Assembly (NCBI RefSeq): GCF_933775445.1
Contig: NC_065876.1
Coordinates: 18,538,001-18,602,000, forward strand
DNA length: 64,000 nt
Source: Argentina anserina
Lineage: Eukaryota; Streptophyta; Magnoliopsida; Rosales; Rosaceae
Reading direction: 5' to 3'
Positions 34,641 through 46,813 of the stretch are shown here, in pieces. The notes beneath the pieces are model-generated. The model worked only from the letters and a program-made list of their open reading frames with translations, had not been told where the DNA came from and made no database searches. The translations under genes were made by a program, and so were the position numbers. The first letter of the stretch is position 1; every line of letters starts with the position of its first letter.

Positions 34641-35844
34641 AGCCAATGTCACCCTAATTTACTGTGAATCAAAGCCTCACCTACACATCAGAAATTACAA
34701 CCAAAGGGAGATCATCAAATAACGCGTGATTTAATATCTATAACGTGTGAATGAAAACAACACATAACCCTCACCCAAATCAAATTTTCCATCACCCAAA
34801 GCGCAAGTCAATTTCCACCTTTCTGCATGACCAAAGTGGAAAATCAATCAATCATGATCTGTATAATCTCAATCAAGAAAATTTTGACATCAAGATAAGA
34901 ATCTGGTAGAGAATATACGATGAGAGAAGGGAGTGAGATCTATTTACAACAAATAGATCGATATGATCATTCAGTCAATACTGACACTCAAAAGCTATTT
35001 CCAATTTTCCATGAATATGATCGTCTGCTTTTCATTCTTACATGTTACTTGGTTTATCAGGAACCACATGCCCATGGCATAGAAGGCTCTCCAAAAAGAA
35101 AAATTGATATTCATCCTAGCACCAATAGTAACTTGAAAACCCAGAAACTCAATACCCAAAATCAAATTGACATTGAAATCGGATTAAAAAAGAACCACGA
35201 AGGATTAAGAAAAACTAAAATTTGCAGAGCTTAGTTTCCTAAATCTGATTATTTGATCAAATTTTAGTTTCCTAAAATTTGGAAGACCCACCTTAATCAA
35301 ATTATTTGATCAAGTAATCAACAAATTCAACCCAAAACCAACAGGAAGATAAGAAACTCACACGATTTTGGGTGCCGATTTGCAATAGACTGACGAACAA
35401 TCCGGTGGAGAAGGGAAGAGAGTCAGATGTGCAAACAAATATCAGATATCAGATGTTGGTTGTGGTAACCCCAAATCGCCCAAATCATCTTCCATCGCAA
35501 CAGGTGCCCAAAATAAAAGGCAATGGCAAACATGAAAATAACAATAACAATGAACAGCACCATGAACAGTTGAACACTACCATTCTAAAATTATAGAGTA
35601 ACAGCAAAAGTTGAAAATTCTAAAATTAGCGTAGTTGAATAATTCTTGCAATCTGTGTTGATTTAAATCAAGCATATCAGTCTCAACTGTAATTAAGCAA
35701 TGAACAACCTCATGGACAGTTCTAAAATCAGATAACAGAGAGAAAAACACTACTGCAAAAGAAATCAACCTTATCCCCGAATCCATATGTTATAATTGTA
35801 CAGAAAACTGTAAAAAGCATATCAGAAGTTGGTTAGAGAGTTAC

Positions 35845-35887
35845 CTTCGACGGCGAGATGGAAGAGATCCAACAAAGACGAAGACAT
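35845..35887 (-). pseudogene. Short first exon, MSSSLLDLFHLAVEG
   Basis: An ATG opens 14 codons plus one base, then a GTAACT donor. Other copies are at 47812-47862 (MPSSLMDLF...) and at about 42577-42605, where the ATG end is lost. The parent gene is not recognised. Possible following exons are near 35400 (FSTGLFVSLLQIG, then GTGAGT) and 35060-35110. Confidence 0.45.
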
Positions 35888-36350
35888 AGTGACACTGAGC
35901 GGTTTACAAGGAAGAGATCCAAAAATTAGATACAATGTCAGTGTTTTTAGAAAGCTTTAATTCCTTTAACAGATCATTCGAGCACAGCAACACCAAAAGT
36001 AATTCAACTATTAAGAGATAGCATAAACATAATCCTTAATAGATATCTGGTTGCTTAGAATTTTATGCCCAAAGTTCCATTCAGTAGAAACATATGCATT
36101 TGAAAAAACAGATGTATGTCCGCACAAACATAAATAACAGACTAGAGCAGGAGACTTACAAGTATATCAATCGAGGAATATGAGATATTGATAACGGTAC
36201 AATCCTAGACATCTTTGTAAAACAGGTGCCTATAGCCAACAAAATTCAACCCAACATGACATAAGAGAATTTAGTTTCTACATTAAAACTATACATATGG
36301 CTTCAAAGGCAATAATATGTAGACAGGAGAGAAGAGGTAAGGATGCATAC

Positions 36351-37012
36351 AAGATTTCCAAGTTGGTCAAGTTGGCAAGCTGAGCTGGAATTCCTCTAGT
36401 AAGAAAATTGTAGTTCAGGTAACTACATATCACATTTGCGAAAAGAACCGCTTAATTTGTCACTTCAGTTAGATGGGAGATGGAAGTGACTGTATTCACA
36501 AAACTTAAATTAACTTACAGGTTACGCAAAGCCGGGAACAACCCTCAATGCGTGCGAGTTCTGTAACAGTACCCACCAAATGATTGTTACCGACATCCCT
36601 ATCAACAAACAGTATTCCAATGACGCATCAGTAATCAGATACAGATCCTTATCGCAACACCACGAGCAGAGGAATGAAACTTACAAATGCCGAAGATTTG
36701 GCAGAGTTCCTAGTTCTGCTGGAATTCGCCCAATAAGACGATTTTCTTGCGGATAGAGATAGAGAAGAACTGGAAGATTAGCAAGCTCCTTAGGAATTTC
36801 CCCTTTGAAGCAGTTGAAGCTTAGATACCTGCACAAGTATAAATTCATGATGTTTCTGAACAGCATATAGTCAAGTCAAAATAAAATAATTCAAAGGAAG
36901 CAAAATCAAATTCACAGGAAGGAATCTAAATTCACTCACAGATGGGTTAACTCTTCAATTCACCAATCTCAGGATGAATGACATATTGCAGCTTATTCCA
37001 TCTCAAGTTAAT
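36351..37012 (-). pseudogene. Leucine-rich-repeat protein fragment, four exons
   Basis: Exons on the minus strand: 36940-37012 (LNLRWNKLQYVIHPEIGELK), 36685-36828 (YLSFNCFKGEIPKELANLPV...GRIPAELGTLPNLRHL), 36519-36598 (DVGNNHLVGTVTELARIEG) and 36351-36424 (YLNYNFLTRGIPAQLANLTN). They are near multiples of 72 bases, the usual LRR exon unit, with GT/AG borders. Together they follow the order of a plant extracellular LRR protein of about 330 residues. There is a stop in exon 1 (before the last two codons), extra bases in exon 3, and the N- and C-terminal repeats are missing. The preceding repeat is found alone at 48178-48254. Confidence 0.85.
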
Positions 37013-37201
37013 CAAAAGTAAAAACAATGAGTAAATGACCAAAGCAATAAACACATCAGAACTTGACATGAACAAAGTCATCAACCAAACCTACAAAAAC
37101 TGTGTGCATTGTTAAAGGAATTAAAAAAAAACATTACATATCCTTCGCTGCTTTAAGATCATGATCAGGGAAAAACTTATATAGTGATTATGTAAAATAT
37201 A

Positions 37202-37702
37202 TTAGACAAAAATTTCATAAAGAATATTTACCTCCATGCTTACAAACCAATTTTGTGCAATTGGCACCGAATATGTGTGCATGTCATTAGCATGGGCGTA
37301 ATTTTCTTTGACATCTTCATTCTTTGTTTTTCCATCTGCATCATCCTTGATCTCTTCATTTTCATTTCCAGTGCTCTCCTCATTACTAGTTTCTCTTGTC
37401 ACTTCCGTTGCTTTATCTCCTTCTCTTGAATCCACATGATTACTAGTTTCTCTTGTCACTTCCGTTGCTTTATCTCCTTCTCTGGAATCCACATGATCAT
37501 ATGTTGTCTCTTCAACTTCTGGTTGCTCATTTTCATTTCCCTGGTCTTCTCCACTGCCTCCTACATTACCGATATCTTCCACATTCCTGTTTTCTTCTTC
37601 ATCATCATTCTCCTTATGCCTCGCATCTTCAACCACAGTTTCTTCCCGAAAAGGGTTGAGGTCCCTTCTTCCGAGCTTTACAATTCTATCCCAATCCTTC
37701 AT
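37202..37702 (-). CDS. Acidic low-complexity ORF, 166 codons, unidentified
   Basis: It starts MKDWDRIVKLGRRDLNPFRE and is then mostly Glu, Asp, Asn and Lys. A 19-residue unit, HVDSREGDKATEVTRETSN, is present twice in tandem; its DNA is a 57-bp duplication near 37380-37493. A related, frameshifted copy without the duplication is at 48680-48994. Only the N-terminal part is present at about 42640-42690. It may be an exon of a larger gene: the hydrophobic tail after TYSVPIAQNWFVSMEV looks like read-through into intron. Function unknown and expression unproven. Confidence 0.4.
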   Translation of the reverse strand: MKDWDRIVKLGRRDLNPFREETVVEDARHKENDDEEENRNVEDIGNVGGSGEDQGNENEQPEVEETTYDHVDSREGDKATEVTRETSNHVDSREGDKATEVTRETSNEESTGNENEEIKDDADGKTKNEDVKENYAHANDMHTYSVPIAQNWFVSMEVNILYEIFV

Positions 37703-38701
37703 GCTTGTAGCCTACTGTACTTTCTTGGCTTGAGACTGCTTGACTATAGGACCAACTTCTCTGTCTATCTGATAACATCACCCTAGAAAAAAAATGGGAA
37801 ATCTAGACCACTGATTTTGGCTAACCAACTCAGCAGAAGAACTAGAATTAGAATCACCCAACATGAAAGGAACAATCAAATCCAAAAACAAGGAAACCCC
37901 GAATACAATAAACTTATCATCCACCAGTCTGATCCAGCCCATGAGCCAAAAATATTCCAGGAAAGTTTTTCTCAAAAACTTACCAATTCTCTTACTCTTT
38001 TATAAGCACTAGTTTCATATTTCCGCAAATATAAAAACATGGCACAAGTTTCAATATACTTCAAAGATATAATACCATATGATTAGGAGGTCAGAGCACA
38101 TACATAAATTCTAGGTGAGAAAAACACAAAAAAGACGATCATGCTCACAATACTTGGATTCCAATTTAAGAACTATCTATGGTTTCTACCACTACAGTAA
38201 GAAATCCATAAGGCCATAACTAACAAGATTTATGAAACCTCAGTTATCAAAGAGCATTCTATTTTTGTAGAGAAAGAGAGTATTTAAGTAAATACTCTGA
38301 TTGATTTATATGCATCTGATGAACATTATGTCAAATATGACTAGGATATCGTAGTAATTAAATGAAATCACAGATACCAATACAAAAAATACTACAAGAA
38401 CAGCATGACATATCAAGTAATGTATACAAAACAAAGTAGCTTCCATAAGTTTGACATATAAAGATACTCTATCAAATTTGAAGCTCCCTCTAAATTTTGA
38501 GGGGAAGGAGCTTTTGTTTTACGTTTTACCTTTGCTATATACAAACAAACTATGCTTTCTATGCTCTGAACAATACTCTCTGGCTGTCCCTCTATCAGTA
38601 ACAAGTTTTTTTTAGTACAGTATTCAACAAAAAAGAAATAAATGTACCTTTCAATTTATCATAATATAAAAGTACACAGTAAATGAATACCATGACACTA
38701 A

Positions 38702-41700
38702 ATGCTTTTATCAGTGCATGAATATTGTCAGAATATACGCATACATGCTTAAAGGTTTAGCTTCCAATGACAAACCTTCTCCCAGAGCAGCAGCCTGAAA
38801 ATTTGCACACAGCACAATTATCCATATACCAAGCCCCACAAAGACATTATGATATAGCTTAATGTAGACCACTTATCTGTTTTTCAAGTTCCCTGACTGT
38901 GGCTTCTACTTTCTCTTTACCTTCTTCTTCATGTCAGAGCTATAAAGAAAATAAAGCAAAAAAGTTCAAATAAGTTCACCTCTGATAGTCTGGTACTTAT
39001 CAAGACCAGAGAAAGCAGGCGAAATTTGGGCACCTTAGCAAGATTATTGTTATTCCCTACAGCATTTCCAGCTGCAGTAAATCGGATATTCAAATTCCAA
39101 CACCAAGGAAAAATATAATAATAATAGCGTTCTTATCTATTGAAAATAGATAAAAATAAAAATAAAAATCATATTTTGGATGCATAAAATACTCAACCAT
39201 GACAGGCTTTCATATTTCATCACGCAGTGTAGCAGCCTGATGTTGATCTCCCAAATCTTTTGACCCATAGTTTCCCTTTTCCTATAAGAATCTGCAAGAA
39301 ATCTCATTCCTTAGTCTAGCTATGATATTGTTGTGATCTTTTGTTGATAAAATCAGTGGAAGGCTTCGACATCTTCGACATCAATTAAATGAAGGTGACA
39401 GGAGCAGTAGATTTATGCTAGGAATTTAACACACTTGAATTATACATAATTGTCTCTATATGTCTGTTTCATTAACTTTCAGTGAACACTAAACTGCAAG
39501 GAGCAATTGGAAAAGGGAAAAGAATGTATGATGTTGATACGATAAAGTGCCTCCTCACTATTATCAAATATACTAAAGAAATTCCAGCATCTTGCACAAT
39601 CTTTGGTCTTTAGGAAAGTATTCTCTACGATCTACCAATACATTGAAAGATACCACATCTTCTCTGATCAATGATCCCGAAAATCATTCATCAACTTCGG
39701 TATCTACGCAATTTGGTTTCATCTCTAATCTCATTCTTTTAGAGAAACTACTTTTCAGGTTATAACATACAAAGAGAAGCAAGAGATAAAACTTTCAAAT
39801 ATTCATTAAGGTGGTTCAGATATTCTTTTCAAATTGCCAACCTTGCTGCTGCAGCTCCACATGGAAGCTAGAGCGGCTCTCATCTTGTTAAACATTCAAG
39901 GCTGCATAAGAATCAGAACATGCAAGACAGGTAAAAAAATCACCTTTAACTTCGCAGCAAGTTAAATAGAGAGATTAAACAGCTAGTGCAACAAAAGCCA
40001 AATTAGAGATAGTGGGAGTTACAGAAAACAAAATTACAATAAATTCACAAAAGAGAATCTCTATCGACAAACACATGATACCAAAATAGTAAATACCACA
40101 TGTATGATATCAACCAGGCTATTTTGATATAGAGTTAGGTTGGTCCTCGAAACACAGGAACTTTCTAAAAAAAAGTCATAATATTTTGTACACAGGAACT
40201 TCAAATCATAATTACCAACCCTACATATTTTAACTAACTACAGCCCTCATGAAAAGATAAAGTTTACTAATATAGCACCACAGAAGAAACAAAAATACAT
40301 GAAAAAAAAACACTATCATAGATTGAAAATAAGATTCATGTGCACAGTATACACACTTCATCAGAAAACCAACACACACCTCATCAGTTTGAAACTATTA
40401 GGTTCTTAAAGTAAAGCATATGACATCCTAAGTATGCATTTTGAAGCCTTTGTGAGCATAAGTGTTAGAAGTAATACATGCCAAAACACAGAATTGCTGC
40501 GAAGACAGCAATATAAGAAAAGGGTTAACAACTCAACCAAATATTTAAAAGGATCGGATTGACTGTGTATGCGAAGGCTGAAACTGCAGATGAAAATAAG
40601 AAAAAGTTATATTCAAAGCTGAAAAGGAAACAACGAACAAATAAACCCACCAAATCACAAACTCCTTAATTCCCTAACAACCAATAGAATGAAAAATCGA
40701 ATAAAATAGAAGCAAAAAATTGATCAAATTATCAGTTTATGCTCACAAATCATAACTAGCCAACAAATACTAAAAAAACAAATACCTAATAAACAAACCA
40801 ATCTACAGCAACAAGTTTCTTTTAATATCTGCAGATTAAGATCAGATAATGGCACAGAGTATACTTCAAAAAAATTTACTCAATATCTCAGTGATCATGG
40901 CATTTATCATCAAACATCTTGTGTTGGAACACCTCAGCAGAATGGAATATCTGAGAGGAAGAATAAAGATCTACTTGAAAAAACCAGATGTCTCATGTTA
41001 CAGGCTAATGTTCCAAAATGATTCTGGTCGTATGCTATTCATACTGCTGCATATTTGATTAATCGTTACCTAGTAGTGTTTTGGAGTTCAAGTCACTATT
41101 TCAAGTTATTAAGGCCAGAGATATTGAAATAGTGATGCAGTTCCTTTTGGCATTCTGTAGTTTAGGACCATATGTTCCTCACTATCTACCTGAATGGTTC
41201 AACACATATGCAGCTCATAATTACTAATTAAAATCATAATCAAGCTAATCGACCAAGTAATACATATACTGGTTTACGAATTGGTTCTTACCTTTTAATT
41301 ATGCAGCTCATAATTACTAATTAAAATCATAATCAAGCTAATCGACCAAGTAATACATATATTGGTTTACGAATTGGTTCTTATCTTTTAATTGAAGCCA
41401 ATGTCACCCTAATTTACTGTGAATCAAAGCCTCACCTACACATCAGAAATTACAACCAAAGGGAGATCATCAAATAACGCGTGATTTAATATCTATAATG
41501 TGTGATTGAAAACAACACAGAACCCTCACCCAAATCAAATTTTCCATCACCCAAAGCGCAAGGCAATTTCCACCTTTCTGCATGGCCAAAGTGGAAAATC
41601 AATCAATCATGATCTGTATAATCTCAATCAAGAAAATTTCGACATCAAGATAAGAATCTGGTAGAGAATATACGATTAGAGAAGGGAGTGAGATCTATTT

Positions 41701-43665
41701 ACAACAAATAGATCGATATGATCATTCAGTCAATACTGACACTCAAAAGCTATTTCCAATTTTCCGTGAATATGATCGTCTGCTTTTCATTCTTACATGT
41801 TACTTGGTTTATCAGGAACCACATGCCCATGGCATAGAAGGCTCTCCAAAAAGAAAAATTGATATTCATCCTAGCACCAATAGTAACCTGAAAACCCAGA
41901 AACTCAATACCCAAAATCAAATGACATTGAAATCGGATTAAAAAAGAACCACGAAGGATTAAGAAAAACTAAAATTTGCAGAGCTTAGTTTCCTAAATCT
42001 GAAAACCAAGTCATTTGGAAGACCCACCTTAATCAAATTATTTGATCAAGTACTAAACAAATTCAACCAAACCCAACAGGAAGATAAGAAACTCACACGA
42101 TTTTGGGTGCCGATTTGCAATAGACTGACGAACAATCCGGTGGAGAAGGGAAGAGAGTCAGATATGCAAACAAATATCAGATATCAGATCTTGGTTGTGG
42201 TAACCCCAAATCACCCAAATCATCTTCCATCGCAACAGGTGCCCAAAATAAAAGGCAATGCAAACTTGAAAATAACAATAACATTGAACAGCACCGTGAA
42301 CAGTTGAACACTACCATTCTAAAATTATAGAGTAACAGCAAAAGTTGAAAGTTCTAAAATTGGCGTAGTTGAATAATTCTTGCAATCTGTGTTGATTTAA
42401 ATCAAGCATATCAGTCTCAACTGTAATTAAGCAATGAACAACCTCATGGACAGTTCTAAAATCAGATAACAGAGAGAAAAACACTACTGCAAAAGAAATC
42501 AAACTTATCCCCGAATCCATATGTTATAATTGTACAGAAAACTGTAAAAAGCATTTAAGAAGTTGGTTAGAGAGTTACCTTTGACGGCGAGACGGAAGAG
42601 ATCCAACAAAGATCCAACCACAGTCTTCCCGAAAAGGGTTGAGGTCCTTTCTTCCGAGCTTTACAATTCTATCCCAATCCTTCATGCTTGTAGCCAACTG
42701 TACTTTCTTGGCTTGAGACTGCTTGACTGCAGGACCAACTTCTCTTGCCATCTGATAACATCACCCTAGAAAAAAAAAGGGAAATCTAGACCACTGATTT
42801 TGGCTAACCAATTCAGGAGAAGGACTAGAATTAGAATCACCCAACATGAAAGGAACAATCAAATCCAAGAACCTGGAAACCCCCAATACAATAAAGGTAC
42901 CATCCACCAGTCTTATCCAGCCCATGACCCAAAAAAATTCCAGGAAAGATTTTCTCAAAAACTTACCAATTCTCTTTTTTTTTATAAGCACTAGTTTCAT
43001 ATTTCCGCAAATATAAAAACATGGCACAAGTTTCAATATACTTCAAAGATATAATACCATATGATTAGGAGGTCAGAGCATATAAAGAAATTCTAGGTGA
43101 GAAAAATACAAAAAAGACGATCATGCTCACAATACTTGGATTCCAATTTAAGAACTATCTATGGTTTCTACCACTACAGTAAGAAATCCATAAGGCCATA
43201 ACTAACAAGATTTATGAAACCTCAGTTATTAAAGAGCATTCTATTTTTGTAGAGAAAGAGAGTATTTAAGTAAATAGTCTGATTGATTTATATGCTTATC
43301 ATGAACATTATGTCAAATATGACTAGGATATCGTAGTAATTAAATGAAATCACAGATACCACTACAAAAATACTACAAGAATAGCATGACATATCAAGTA
43401 ATGTATACAAAACAAAGTAGCTTCCAGAAGTTGGACATATAAAGATACTCTATCAAATTTGAAGCTCCCTCTAAATTTTGAGGGGAAGGAGCTTTTGTTT
43501 TACGTTTTACCTTTGCTATATACAAACAAACCATGCTTTCTATGCTCTGAAGAATACTCTCTGGCTGTCCCTCTGTCAGTAACAAGTATTTTTGAGTACA
43601 GTATTCAACAAAAAGGAATAAATGTACCTTTCAATTTATCATAATATAAAAGTATACAGTACATG
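38702..43665. repeat. Tandem segmental duplication, second copy (4.96 kb, 1.77 kb deleted)
   Basis: 38702-42609 matches 31951-35871, and about 42612-43665 matches 37637-38685. The part equivalent to about 35872-37636 (LRR exons and most of the acidic ORF) is missing. The junction reads AACAAAGATCCAACCACAG. The copy ends where AGTACATGAA gives way to unrelated sequence. Confidence 0.92.
40825..41190 (+). pseudogene. Copia integrase fragment, copy 2
   Basis: Same fragment as at 34072, with GISERKNKDLLEKTRCLMLQ here closer to the usual integrase wording than copy 1 (GIFERKIRD). The stop after NVPK is shared, so it predates the duplication. Confidence 0.88.
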
Positions 43666-43739
43666 AAGGACTCCAGAACAACAAAAATATACGATGCTGC
43701 CAAATTTCAAAAACTTATCAAACATGAAACCGACGAACC

Positions 43740-43786
43740 TGATTGTTGAAGCCCTAGTGCAACCCAGTTCTTGATTACTCATTTCC
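43740..43786 (-). pseudogene. Exon opening MSNQELG, first of three related copies
   Basis: After a TTTCCTGCA/GGAAATGAG context the minus strand has an exon reading EMSNQELGCTRASTI before GTTCGTC. Related exons are at about 51538-51577 (EMSNQSRTGLQES) and 54201-54239 (ETSNGLHEGFKIQ). They mark the 5' ends of repeated units in this mosaic. Parent gene unknown. Confidence 0.45.
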
Positions 43787-43879
43787 TGCAAAATCAAATT
43801 ACAAAAGATCAAACCCATACCAAATATCTTCAAGCAATGAAGATAAAGGCAGAGAGAATTCAAAACTGTACCCAAATTC

Positions 43880-44170
43880 TTTGATCTAGGTCTTCCAAAT
43901 TTTGAACCACATGATTCTTCCCAAGCAACTTACGCCACTCATTCTAGAAGTTGTCTATGAACGTTTGTTTCTGCACATATTCTGTATCTATCATCACTGT
44001 CAGTCTAATAACTTTTAGAAATAAAAACTTAAGCGACCTGTCAAGGAGAAAATAGATTAGCCAGAGAAAGAAACCTCCTCTTGTTCAGAATTCAGGTTTG
44101 ACTGGCTTGCCATTGTAAAACATCTTCACCCCGTGTGGCGTGTAAGGAGGTGGGAAAATGACACCATTGT
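43880..44170 (-). pseudogene. DNA topoisomerase I exons, N-terminal core part
   Basis: About 44075-44170 reads NGVIFPPPYTPHGVKMFYNG then KPVK, frameshift, LNSEQEE. About 43880-44004 reads TVMIDTEYVQKQTFIDNF, stop (Trp position), NEWRKLLGKNHVVQNLEDL. Both are bounded by splice-like AG/GT and match adjacent exons at the start of the TOP1 core. In gene order they come before the exons at 30.2-29.4 kb, so 13.7 kb of other sequence now separates them. Confidence 0.88.
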
Positions 44171-44439
44171 ATAAACATCTCAGAACCATAAATAATTAGA
44201 CACTTACATTAATAATGCAGAAAGTATAAAGATCTCAGCTATAAATTAGTAATCAATAGTAAAAATATTCTGTCTCTTGGCTTTAATATTAATAGTTAGC
44301 AAATTCAGTATCAATAAACAAATAATGATTTCCTCTCCCCGCAAATTCAGTATAAGTTCAATGTATCTATTATATGAAAATCAGAACACATTCATAAAAC
44401 AAAAGCACATATATCAAATCAGTTACCTAGATTTTTTTC

Positions 44440-45120
44440 ATCGAAGGAATGTGGATGCATCTCTTTGGCCTGTAAATGTTCGCAGCTGAAACACTGGTAA
44501 TTGACAACAGTTGATCCACAACCTGATAACCATACAACAGAAACCAGACGAATGACTTTTAATAATTAAATGACTTTTATTAATGACATAGAAAAATGGG
44601 CATCTGCATATTCTAAATTGTAATAATTAGAAATCGTCTCTCAAGTACTTTGCACTTACCATTGCAGATCTGGGCTTCATCTTTCATGACTTGCATTTTG
44701 TAAACAGCAATATTCAGACTTGCTGTATCATTTTCAGTATAGGCCGGAGAGCAAAGGCACGTTTGCCAGCCTAGCTTCTTTCAGCATAAATTTGGGTGAT
44801 CCTCCTAATTAAACCAAGTACATATATTAGTTGTATAGCTATTAAAAGCTGAAAGATAATTTCTTTCACCTAATTACTGTAAACTAAATACCAATACTAG
44901 TCAATCAAAGCATTACGTATAACCATGTAACTATCCATAAATCAAACAAAATAAATGCTTCATGCATCAACATAAGAACCACCATTAAGAGATTAAGAAC
45001 ATACCAGGAAAACACAATTCAGAAATAGCATTGACACAATTGTAATTAACATAAATGAAGACGCAATTTTACTTACACCTTCTTCCAAAAAGGCATTGTG
45101 CTGCGCTCTTCTTTTGGCCA
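44440..45120 (-). pseudogene. Three unidentified exon-like segments
   Basis: Minus-strand pieces: about 44425-44492 (CFSCEHLQAKEMHPHSFDEK), about 44660-44745 (NDTASLNIAVYKMQVMKDEA then QICNG, GTAAGT donor) and about 45080-45115 (a charged segment, one frame reading LAKRRAQHNAFLEE). Each has a plausible donor or acceptor. I cannot assign any of them. Confidence 0.35.
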
Positions 45121-45574
45121 AGCGCTCAATCCACAACAGTTATGTTCTGTTGTTCATTAAATAAATGGATAAGATAAAGCAAAAGGCCCAACCCGAGATC
45201 CATCAGGGAAGAGGCAAGAGAAGGCGCCACCAAAAGAGCGTTAAGATTAGGAGAAGAACACAAAATAATTGAACTAGCAAATTCCAGAATAAATACAAAA
45301 TGACAAAGGGATAGTATCCAAGCAAATTGTTTACATCAATATAAGCCTTTAATCTTTTCCTAAGCAGTCATTTAGGTAGCAGTACAGTTATCGAAAGATT
45401 CAAGAGAGATATAATGACTCAATTCAAGACAGTATTAAAAATCCCTGTTCTATTGAAAGTGCAGTAACATATATAGAGATAGAATCAACAACAAACTGCA
45501 ATTTTTCAAGCCACAAAGCTTGGAATCTGCCAAAGAAGTAAAAAAACCCAGCAATCGAAAACACTTATATTTAT

Positions 45575-46060
45575 GGTAAGAACACCATACACACACAAAA
45601 GAAGAAAACTCCAGAGCAACAAAAATATACCGTGGTGCCAAATTTCGAAAACTTATCAATCAGAAATAAAATAATCCACCAACCCAAAAGAAGAAAGAAA
45701 CCCAACAATCAAAACCCAAATTTTAAGGTAGCAACAACTATTTGCTGCTTTGCAGGATCCCTACTTGTAAAATCCTTAGTGTGTGCATCCCCGATAGATC
45801 CTGTGTAATCCTGCATTGGTAAGAACACCATACACACACAAAAGAAGAAAACTCCAGAGCAACAAAAATATACCGTGGTGCCAAATTTCGAAAACTTATC
45901 AATCAGAAATAAAATAATCCACCAACCCAAAAGAAGAAAGAAACCCAACAATCAAAACCCAAATTTTATCGTAGCAACAGCTATTTGCTGCTTTGCAGGA
46001 TCCCTACTTGTAAAATCCTTAGTGTGTGCATCCCTGATAGCTCCTGTGTAATCCTGCATT
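45575..46060. repeat. 243-bp tandem duplication that doubles a topoisomerase I exon
   Basis: Units 45575-45817 and 45818-46060 both start GGTAAGAACACCATACACAC and are nearly identical. Each carries one copy of the YTGSIGDAHTKDFTSRDP exon. Confidence 0.92.
45729..46053 (-). pseudogene. DNA topoisomerase I exon (TKDFTSRDP), two copies
   Basis: After AATGCAG the minus strand reads DYTGSIGDAHTKDFTSRDPA then KQQIVVAT, equivalent to the TOP1 segment with YTKDFTSKDP and QIAVAT. The lower copy (about 45729-45810) repeats it. In gene order it follows the exon at 46814-46974. Confidence 0.82.
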
Positions 46061-46719
46061 GAATAGTTTTCCACATTATCATATAACAAATTACTGTAAT
46101 TAAAATTTCCGCACCATATTCTTAATTTAAGTTGAGCTAAATAGGTCTATTTCTGCTGAAAGGCAGTAAATATGCTTGTAAACTGCCAAAGAGGGTCTCA
46201 CTGCTGCTATGGGTGTATAACATATTCGTGGTCTTGATGGCACAAGGCAAAAGATCCATGTTCTAATCTAGAATTGCTACACATGTTGGAAGGGCATACC
46301 AAGACTTCAATTTCAAACTACTATATTTTATATGAGCATATCTTTCATACATGGAGAAAAAGATATCACAAACCAATGAATCCGGATTGGAGCTCTAACT
46401 CTTCCTGCAAACACTCTCCTTCGCCAGCCCCCTGCTTTCCCTGCAAGTTCAGGCTAGCCCGTATCATACAACATTTTTACATAACTAAATTATGCAAAAA
46501 TGATCATAGTCGTGATATAAAGACATAATGAAAGCATATATAGAGCTGGTTTCAGAGTTAAAAATATAAGGCATATGCTTACATTGTTCATGTCGAACTC
46601 ATCTTGTACTGTTTACAAAGAGCATTTTTAGGTTCTGTGAAGGAAGACCTACACCAAAATACAAAATTCTTTCAATCACATTGATAAAGAGTAACAAAAC
46701 TCACATTGATTTTTTACCA

Positions 46720-46800
46720 GACCATTATTATCTTATCAACTTCATCAATGTAGACAATCCCTTTCTGAGAAGCTTCCACATCAAACTCTTATAGCTCATC
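46720..46800 (-). pseudogene. ClpX fragment (Walker B segment), copy 2
   Basis: Reads FDVEASQKGIVYIDEVDKI, with the Walker B aspartates and glutamate intact, then leaves frame. It sits directly downstream of a TOP1 exon donor, as at 29298-29375. Confidence 0.8.
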
Positions 46801-46813
46801 TCCATCTAAGCAC

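Larger units (their letters stand above)
31951..38701. repeat. Tandem segmental duplication, first copy (6.75 kb)
   Basis: It starts ATGCTTTTATCAGTGCATG and ends beside the identical start of the second copy at 38702. It holds coiled-coil exon fragments, a Copia integrase fragment, the short ATG exon, LRR exons and the acidic ORF. By eye only a few percent of bases differ between copies. Confidence 0.93.
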
